DNA of 17,170 nucleotides from Acidobacteriota bacterium (GTDB taxonomy: Bacteria > Acidobacteriota > Aminicenantia > Aminicenantales > Aminicenantaceae). Shown one piece after another: positions 13,124 through 17,170 of the stretch (its first letter is position 1; every line of letters starts with the position of its first letter). The notes under the pieces were generated by a model. That model was given only the letters and a program-made list of their open reading frames with translations. It ran no database searches and was not told the origin of the DNA. The DNA lies in the NCBI GenBank assembly GCA_030609975.1, contig JAUWSR010000034.1:1-17170 (forward strand). Reading direction: 5' to 3'. A program made the translations under genes and the position numbers.

Positions 13124-14065
13124 ATGAGTGTCCTCGCTAGCTTTCCTGAAGATTTTTTTCGGCTTACAGGGAAACCCTTAAAGAAATCTATCCCTCTCCG
13201 GCAGTACTCTCATTTTAAAATTGGTGGAGAGGCGGATTTTTTCTTCGAAGCGACCACGGAAGAAGAGCTAGTCCAAGCCGTCTCCTTCTCGAGACAGCAA
13301 AACTACCCCTTTTTTATCATGGGGGGAGGGTTTAATCTGCTGTTCGACGATGCAGGATTCCGTGGATTGATAATCCGTAACCGGATCACAGGGATTGAGA
13401 CCTCGGGCGAAACGGAGATCACAGTTGCCTCTGGTACTTCCTTGAAATCGCTCCTGGAATTTTGCTTGAAAGAAGAACGAGGGGGTTTGGAGTTTTTGGT
13501 AGGAATCCCGGGAACGCTGGGGGGCGCGGTCTTCGGCAATGCCGGTGCCTTTGATCAGGATATCGGAGCTGTCATCAATCAAGCTCATCTGCTTACGCCC
13601 GCAGATGAAATCGAGAGGGTTGATCAGGCATTTTTTTCCTTTGCCTACAGATACAGCAGCCTGAAAAAAACGCCTCATATCCTCCTTGGGGCGACGCTTG
13701 AGAGTTTTGCCAAGGACCGTGGCCACATCGAATCCCTGCTTCAGACGTACCTGAAAAAACGTGAGAAAAAGCACCCTCCATGGGGCGTTGCCTGTGCCGG
13801 AAGTTATTTCAAAAACCCTCAGCTTTCCTCCGGAGAAAAGGTCCCGGCGGCTTTTCTACTGGATAATGCTGGAGTCAAAGGGATGCAGGTGGGTGATGCC
13901 GAGGTGTATTCCGGCCATGCCAATTTCATTATCAACCGCGGGAAAGCGACCTCAAAGGATGTAAAAGATCTGGCTTCCCGGCTTAAGGACCGGGTTCAAG
14001 AACGATTTGGAGTAGAGCTCAAAGAGGAAGTTATTTTTCTTCCAGCAGAGCCTGCATCTCCTTAA
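13124..14065 (+). CDS. murB: UDP-N-acetylenolpyruvoylglucosamine reductase MurB
   Basis: MurB reduces UDP-GlcNAc-enolpyruvate to UDP-MurNAc with NADPH and FAD, the step after MurA. The product (313 residues from ATG 13124) has the FAD-binding blocks SHFKIGGEADFF (29-40), MGGGFNLLFDDAGFRG (66-81) and GIPGTLGGAVFGNAGAF (127-143). It has YRYSSLK with the conserved Arg177, GSYFKNP with the proton-donor Ser227, and EEVIF near the end. The frame is open from GTG 13064, which would add 20 poorly conserved residues. ATG 13124 fits the family better, but no Shine-Dalgarno supports it. The 3' end overlaps the opposite-strand DUF2520 gene by 35 bases. Confidence 0.94.
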   Translation: MSVLASFPEDFFRLTGKPLKKSIPLRQYSHFKIGGEADFFFEATTEEELVQAVSFSRQQNYPFFIMGGGFNLLFDDAGFRGLIIRNRITGIETSGETEITVASGTSLKSLLEFCLKEERGGLEFLVGIPGTLGGAVFGNAGAFDQDIGAVINQAHLLTPADEIERVDQAFFSFAYRYSSLKKTPHILLGATLESFAKDRGHIESLLQTYLKKREKKHPPWGVACAGSYFKNPQLSSGEKVPAAFLLDNAGVKGMQVGDAEVYSGHANFIINRGKATSKDVKDLASRLKDRVQERFGVELKEEVIFLPAEPASP

Positions 14066-14900
14066 GCTCCTGCGGTGAGAGGCGCTCGGCCCTACCAGCC
14101 ATCCTTAATGCTTCCGCTGCTAAATGAAGATAAATCTCCTTTTGTCCGGGGAAGGCCTGCAGTGCCTCCAAATGTTTTTTTAAAGTTATTTTATCCCCGC
14201 GGATTATAGGGCCGGTCAGAGCAATGGAGGTGTCAAATTCCTTTACGTTTTGTAAAGTTCCTTGGACGAGCGGAAAGAGCATGGCTGCAGCCTCTTCTTC
14301 GCTGTTTGTAAGCCTTCCCAGGAGCCTGACCGCGACGTCGAACAGCACGACCAAGAAGTTCGATGCCACGCTGCCGGCCGCGTGATAGAGAGGCTTATCC
14401 TCCGGCCTTAAAATCAGATGCTTTCCTCCCAGTGCTTGAGTGATCTCTTGGGCCATGCCCAAAGCCGGGGCACTTCCCTCCAGGCCAAAATAAATATCTT
14501 GGAAGGCCTGCGGTTTAAGGCTTTTGCTGGCGAAGGTCTGCATGGGGTGAAGGGAAGCGGTTTCAGCTCCCAATTTCCGAAGTGGCTCCAATGTGAGTGA
14601 GGAGAGCAGGCCGCTGCAGTGAAAAACAAATTTTTGGGACCAATCGTCTGAGGCTGAAGCCAGCCCGGCTGCCACTTGAGGGATGATGTCATCAGGAGGG
14701 GTCAAAAACACAATCCGGCCCCGCGAAGCAGCCTTGAGGTTGTCTGTGAATACATCCCCCTGACCGATCAGGCAACGGCTTTCCCGGCAGGATTTGAGCG
14801 ACCGGCAGGACAAAGCTTTTACTATGTAACCCTGATGGGTCAAAGCTGTTGCCAGTGATGTTCCCAGTCTTCCTGCACCGATGATCGCTATGGTTTTCAT
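14031..14900 (-). CDS. Rossmann-fold protein with DUF2520 domain
   Basis: The 289-residue protein has an N-terminal dinucleotide-binding fold (MKTIAIIGAGRLGTSLA, GxGxxG at 8-13) and a C-terminal helical DUF2520 domain. SLHPMQTF (116-123) and HAAGSVASNFLVVLFDVA are typical of the family. Relatives are oxidoreductase-like (6-phosphogluconate/ketopantoate reductase fold), and in many genomes lie near pantothenate genes, none of which is visible here. The real reaction is unknown to me. Its ATG overlaps the stop of the NYN gene (ATGA), so the two are translated as a pair. Confidence 0.88.
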   Translation of the reverse strand: MKTIAIIGAGRLGTSLATALTHQGYIVKALSCRSLKSCRESRCLIGQGDVFTDNLKAASRGRIVFLTPPDDIIPQVAAGLASASDDWSQKFVFHCSGLLSSLTLEPLRKLGAETASLHPMQTFASKSLKPQAFQDIYFGLEGSAPALGMAQEITQALGGKHLILRPEDKPLYHAAGSVASNFLVVLFDVAVRLLGRLTNSEEEAAAMLFPLVQGTLQNVKEFDTSIALTGPIIRGDKITLKKHLEALQAFPGQKEIYLHLAAEALRMAGRAERLSPQELKEMQALLEEK

Positions 14901-15376
14901 TTATTTTTCCGGAATATCTCAGCCCAGTGCTTGATTTCCAAGGGTGAAGGGAACTCTTCCTGTTTTTCCATTTCTGCGCTTTCTCGATGTTCCCGTCGGG
15001 CGGCTTTGAGCTCACGCAGAAACTCTTCACATTTTATGCTTTTGGCCCCTTTCGCATGGGCATAGCGCCGGATCTCTCGATCGGAGCTCACCACAAAAAA
15101 CTGTCTCAGGTCGGTTTCTTGAGAAATGATATCTTGAATGACCATGTCCGCATTCTCTTCGGCAGCAGGGGACCGGACAGAAAAAGGGATGCCTTGAAAC
15201 TTCTCAGGTGCGAAATTGTCGTCAGGGGGGCCGTCGAAGACCAATATGACCCGTGTGTTTTTGACTTGCTGGAAGCTCAGCAGCCGTGAAAGAAGTCGAT
15301 AACGGTCAACTCTGTTTTTGAGGCTGAGATCGGGCATATGGCCGAGCAGATTGTTTCCATCGATCAAATACGGCAT
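14897..15376 (-). CDS. NYN-domain (PIN-like) putative ribonuclease, YacP/Rae1 type
   Basis: The 159-residue protein has the acidic motifs of the NYN/PIN-like nuclease fold: YLIDGNN (3-9, Asp6), VILVFDG (43-49, Asp48), Asp77 in ENADMVIQ and FVVSSDREI (94-102, Asp99). A charged helical tail follows. The length matches YacP-like proteins, of which B. subtilis Rae1 cuts mRNA on the ribosome. Whether this one does the same is inference. No strong promoter is seen; GATAAT at 15389-15394 is a possible -10. It is followed by the DUF2520 gene with a 4-base overlap. Confidence 0.88.
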   Translation of the reverse strand: MPYLIDGNNLLGHMPDLSLKNRVDRYRLLSRLLSFQQVKNTRVILVFDGPPDDNFAPEKFQGIPFSVRSPAAEENADMVIQDIISQETDLRQFFVVSSDREIRRYAHAKGAKSIKCEEFLRELKAARREHRESAEMEKQEEFPSPLEIKHWAEIFRKNK

Positions 15377-15425
15377 GATTTAACCTGAATTATCCCAATG
15401 TCGCTATAACCTATAACCATTTAAC

Positions 15426-15473
15426 TGTCATTGCGAGCCCCGTAGGGCCGAAGCAACCTCAGCATTATTGACA
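15426..15473. repeat. Palindromic dispersed-repeat-like element (TGTCATTGCGAG type)
   Basis: The intergenic gap 15377-15544 holds a 48-base element bounded by TGTCA (15426-15430) and TGACA (15469-15473). Inside is an imperfect hairpin: TTGC (15431-15434) pairs with GCAA (15453-15456) and GCCC (15437-15440) with GGGC (15445-15448) around a CGTA loop. The TGTCATTGCGAG...GAAGCAA pattern matches a family of short palindromic repeats scattered between genes in many bacteria, including Rickettsia and environmental lineages. Next to it, TATAACC occurs twice in tandem (about 15404-15418). I see only one copy of the element in this window. Confidence 0.7.
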
Positions 15474-15544
15474 TTTTTTATGACTAATCCTGGGCATAGT
15501 CGATGTCGATATGTTTCTAAAATTAGACGCTGGTCTTTTCTTAT

Positions 15545-16198
15545 CTATAGAATGAAGAATTCGCCGGGTTTCAGGATAATGACTTCAGCCATATCCCCGA
15601 CCTTGGATTTGAATGCTTCAGGATCAGCCATGACGATGGGGAAGGTGTCGAAATGAATCGGGATGACCTTTTTGGTTCGACAGAATTCAACCGCCTTGGT
15701 GGCGGAGTCTATTCCCATGGTATAGCGATCACCGATGGGAATGAAGCTCAGGTCCGGGCTGAAGAACTCACCCACAAGTTTCATGTCATAGGTTAATGCT
15801 GTGTCTCCGGCATGGTAAAGGGACTTCCCATCCACTTCTACCACCACGCCGCTGGGATCACCGCTTTCGGCGGAATGAACGGCCTGAACCATATGGATCC
15901 TTACTCCGTGCGATTCAATCGTTCCCCCGATATTCATACCCTCAGTTGGAATCCCCTCAGCCTCAGCCTTAACCGCGACCTCATGGATCGACACCAGGGT
16001 TGCGCCGGTCTGTTTGCAGATAGGGAAGGCATCACCTAAGTGGTCACCATGATCATGAGTGACGATGACCAGATCTGCCTCGGTGGCTTCCTCCGGCCCC
16101 ATGCTGGCGGCGGGATTGCCGGTCAGGAAGGGATCGATATATATGGTCTTGGATGCTTCGATCTTTACGGCTGAATGTCCTAGCCAGGTTATTTTCAT
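15545..16198 (-). CDS. UPF0173 metal-dependent hydrolase
   Basis: The 217-residue protein has a metallo-beta-lactamase fold. MKITWLGHSAVKIE opens the protein, followed by the metal-binding THDHGDH (47-53: His48, His50, Asp52, His53). Later ligand regions are AVHSAESG, YHAGDTALTYDM and IPIHFDTFP. It belongs to the UPF0173 (YtkL-like) group, whose substrate is not known to me. GGAGG seven bases before ATG 16198 decides the start over ATG 16222. It has its own promoter-like site and about 150 bases separate it from the HIT gene, so it is probably monocistronic. A short AGAC/GTCT hairpin with a T-rich end (15521-15536) may terminate it. Confidence 0.92.
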   Translation of the reverse strand: MKITWLGHSAVKIEASKTIYIDPFLTGNPAASMGPEEATEADLVIVTHDHGDHLGDAFPICKQTGATLVSIHEVAVKAEAEGIPTEGMNIGGTIESHGVRIHMVQAVHSAESGDPSGVVVEVDGKSLYHAGDTALTYDMKLVGEFFSPDLSFIPIGDRYTMGIDSATKAVEFCRTKKVIPIHFDTFPIVMADPEAFKSKVGDMAEVIILKPGEFFIL

Positions 16199-16238
16199 AA
16201 TCTTTCCTCCTTTATTATTCATAAAAAATGTCGATATT

Positions 16239-16268
16239 ATTATAACTAAAAAAGTTTAAGATTGTTAC
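16239..16268 (-). promoter_or_regulatory. Promoter of the UPF0173 gene
   Basis: On the minus strand GTAACA (16263-16268), an 18-bp spacer and a perfect TATAAT (16239-16244). The start near 16232 gives a leader of about 34 bases that contains the strong Shine-Dalgarno. Confidence 0.5.
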
Positions 16269-16350
16269 GCTAAACTCAACGCTAGCATTTGAATCATTTC
16301 GTGAATACACTAATGGTGATTGAATTAAGTAAAATAACAATACAGCATGA

Positions 16351-16695
16351 TTATCCAGGAGGCCAGCTCATGCGGCGTCCACCCAGGAGGTGAAAGTGAA
16401 TGTGGAAGACGTCCTGTCCGGAATCCCTGCCTGTGTTCAGGACGATCCGGAATCCGCTTTCCGAGATGCCTTTCTTCTCAGCGATATCGCGGGCCGTTGA
16501 CATCAGATGACTGATAAATCCCATCTTCTCTTCAGGGATGTCTTTTAGGGAAACGTAATGCTGCTTGGGGATGATCAGGGTGTGCACCGGTGCTTGAGGA
16601 TTGATATCATCGAAAGCAAAAATGAGATCGTCCTCGTAGACGGCCTGGCAGGGGATCTCGCCTTTGATGATCTTACAGAAGATGCAATCACTCAT
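16351..16695 (-). CDS. HIT-family (HINT-like) purine nucleotide hydrolase
   Basis: HINT-type proteins hydrolyse phosphoramidate bonds on AMP or GMP. The 114-residue product has CIFC (Cys4 and Cys7, metal-binding), INPQAPVHTLIIPKQH, the histidine triad HIHFHLL (His98, His100, His102) and the standard ending GGRRMSWPPG. ATG 16695 is preferred over 16737 because GGGAG lies seven bases upstream and the family starts there. Four bases separate it from the murA stop, so it is probably co-transcribed with murA. The natural substrate cannot be told. Confidence 0.95.
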   Translation of the reverse strand: MSDCIFCKIIKGEIPCQAVYEDDLIFAFDDINPQAPVHTLIIPKQHYVSLKDIPEEKMGFISHLMSTARDIAEKKGISESGFRIVLNTGRDSGQDVFHIHFHLLGGRRMSWPPG

Positions 16696-16699
16696 GGAT

Positions 16700-17170
16700 T
16701 TACTCCCGGAATCGTTCGATGTGGGCTCCGAGAGCATTGAGTTTTTCCTCGATCCTTTCGTAGCCTCTATCCAGATGATGGGCGTCGTTGATGATGGTCT
16801 CTCCGGATGCGATCAGGCCTGCCAGTACCAGCGATGCCGAAGCCCTCAGATCTGTCGCCGTCGTTTCCGCGCCGGACAGTTGGGTTTTCCCAGTGACGAT
16901 AGCTTTGTCTCCTGTGACCTCGATGTTCGCTCCCAGGCGCAGGAGTTCATTGATATGAGAGAATCTGCGGTCGAAGATGGTCTCTGTGATGATCGAGGTG
17001 CCTTCCACTTGGGTCATCAGAACTGTAAACTGCGCCTGCATATCGGTGGGAAAGCCAGGGAAGGGAGAGGTGGTTATATCCTGAGGCCTCAGGCCGGGAT
17101 TGTAGGTCACCTTCAGGGTTTGATTGCTGATCCTTTCGATATTGACCCCCGAATACATCAGCCTTTCCAG
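16700..17170 (-). CDS. murA: UDP-N-acetylglucosamine 1-carboxyvinyltransferase MurA, C-terminal part
   Basis: MurA transfers enolpyruvate from PEP to UDP-GlcNAc, the first committed step of peptidoglycan synthesis. Only the last 156 residues are in the window; the frame runs through the right edge with no start. Family blocks are FPGFPTDMQAQ, IFDRRFSHINELLRLGANI, DLRASASLVLAGLIASGET and the near-terminal LDRGYERIEEKLNALGA. The catalytic cysteine would lie upstream, outside the window. The product of MurA feeds MurB, encoded 2.6 kb away. Confidence 0.95.
   Translation of the reverse strand: MERLMYSGVNIERISNQTLKVTYNPGLRPQDITTSPFPGFPTDMQAQFTVLMTQVEGTSIITETIFDRRFSHINELLRLGANIEVTGDKAIVTGKTQLSGAETTATDLRASASLVLAGLIASGETIINDAHHLDRGYERIEEKLNALGAHIERFRE

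Noticed and set aside
13268..13774. A 168-codon minus-strand frame opposite murB.
   Set aside because: murB has all its motifs in the plus frame. The reverse frame has none.
16345..16373. Inverted repeat GCATGA/TCATGC at the end of the HIT gene as a terminator.
   Set aside because: The long loop, a stem partly inside the conserved WPPG codons and no clean T tract make it unconvincing.
1..17170. Search for CRISPR arrays, transposases, phage, toxin-antitoxin or defence genes.
   Set aside because: None seen. The open frames with family signatures are housekeeping or general-purpose proteins.

Overview
The window is a bacterial chromosome segment made almost entirely of housekeeping genes, with base composition close to balanced and good Shine-Dalgarno sites in front of many genes. 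The murein genes murA and murB, plus a secreted TPR protein with a type I signal peptide, fit a cell with a peptidoglycan wall, probably a diderm. The rplU-rpmA-obgE-nadD-rsfS-rlmH order and the PATAN-DnaJ-TPR and secreted TPR proteins remind me of Acidobacteriota/Aminicenantota-like lineages. That placement is a guess from style, not from a marker comparison.

Left edge (1-410): about 200 bases of GC-rich, hairpin-prone DNA that I cannot assign, then a small array of helically phased GCTTAA repeats, a weak terminator and a minus-strand tRNA-Val(UAC) with its own TTGACA/TAATTT promoter. A second consensus promoter (TTGACA-N17-TATATT) diverges from it into the ribosome-linked operon.

Region 463-5176 (plus strand): rplU (with a long Lys/Ala/Pro/Glu-rich tail), rpmA, obgE, nadD and rsfS form one tight unit. 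A fresh promoter then drives rlmH, a DksA/TraR-type zinc finger protein and comF, and a strong bidirectional terminator closes the block. Apart from nadD and comF, these products act on ribosome assembly, silencing or modification, or on stringent-type control of transcription.

Region 5187-8120 (minus strand): a small heat-shock protein under its own promoter, and an operon of a nitrilase-fold amidohydrolase, nadE and rsmI. The first two overlap and together look like the two halves of glutamine-dependent NAD synthetase. With nadD they give the window two late steps of NAD synthesis, and the NAD-dependent ligase LigA is encoded nearby.

Region 8199-14065: a PATAN(DUF4388)-J-domain-TPR protein (plus), ligA (minus, overlapping it tail to tail), an exported TPR protein (minus) and murB (plus), which overlaps the next gene tail to tail.

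Region 14031-17170 (minus strand): a DUF2520 Rossmann protein coupled to a NYN/PIN-like nuclease, a short palindromic dispersed repeat, a UPF0173 metallo-hydrolase, a HIT-family hydrolase and the 3' part of murA, which runs off the window. I see no CRISPR array, transposase, phage gene or defence island. The least explained pieces are the left 240 bases, the PATAN-J-TPR protein, the split NAD synthetase arrangement and the dispersed palindrome.
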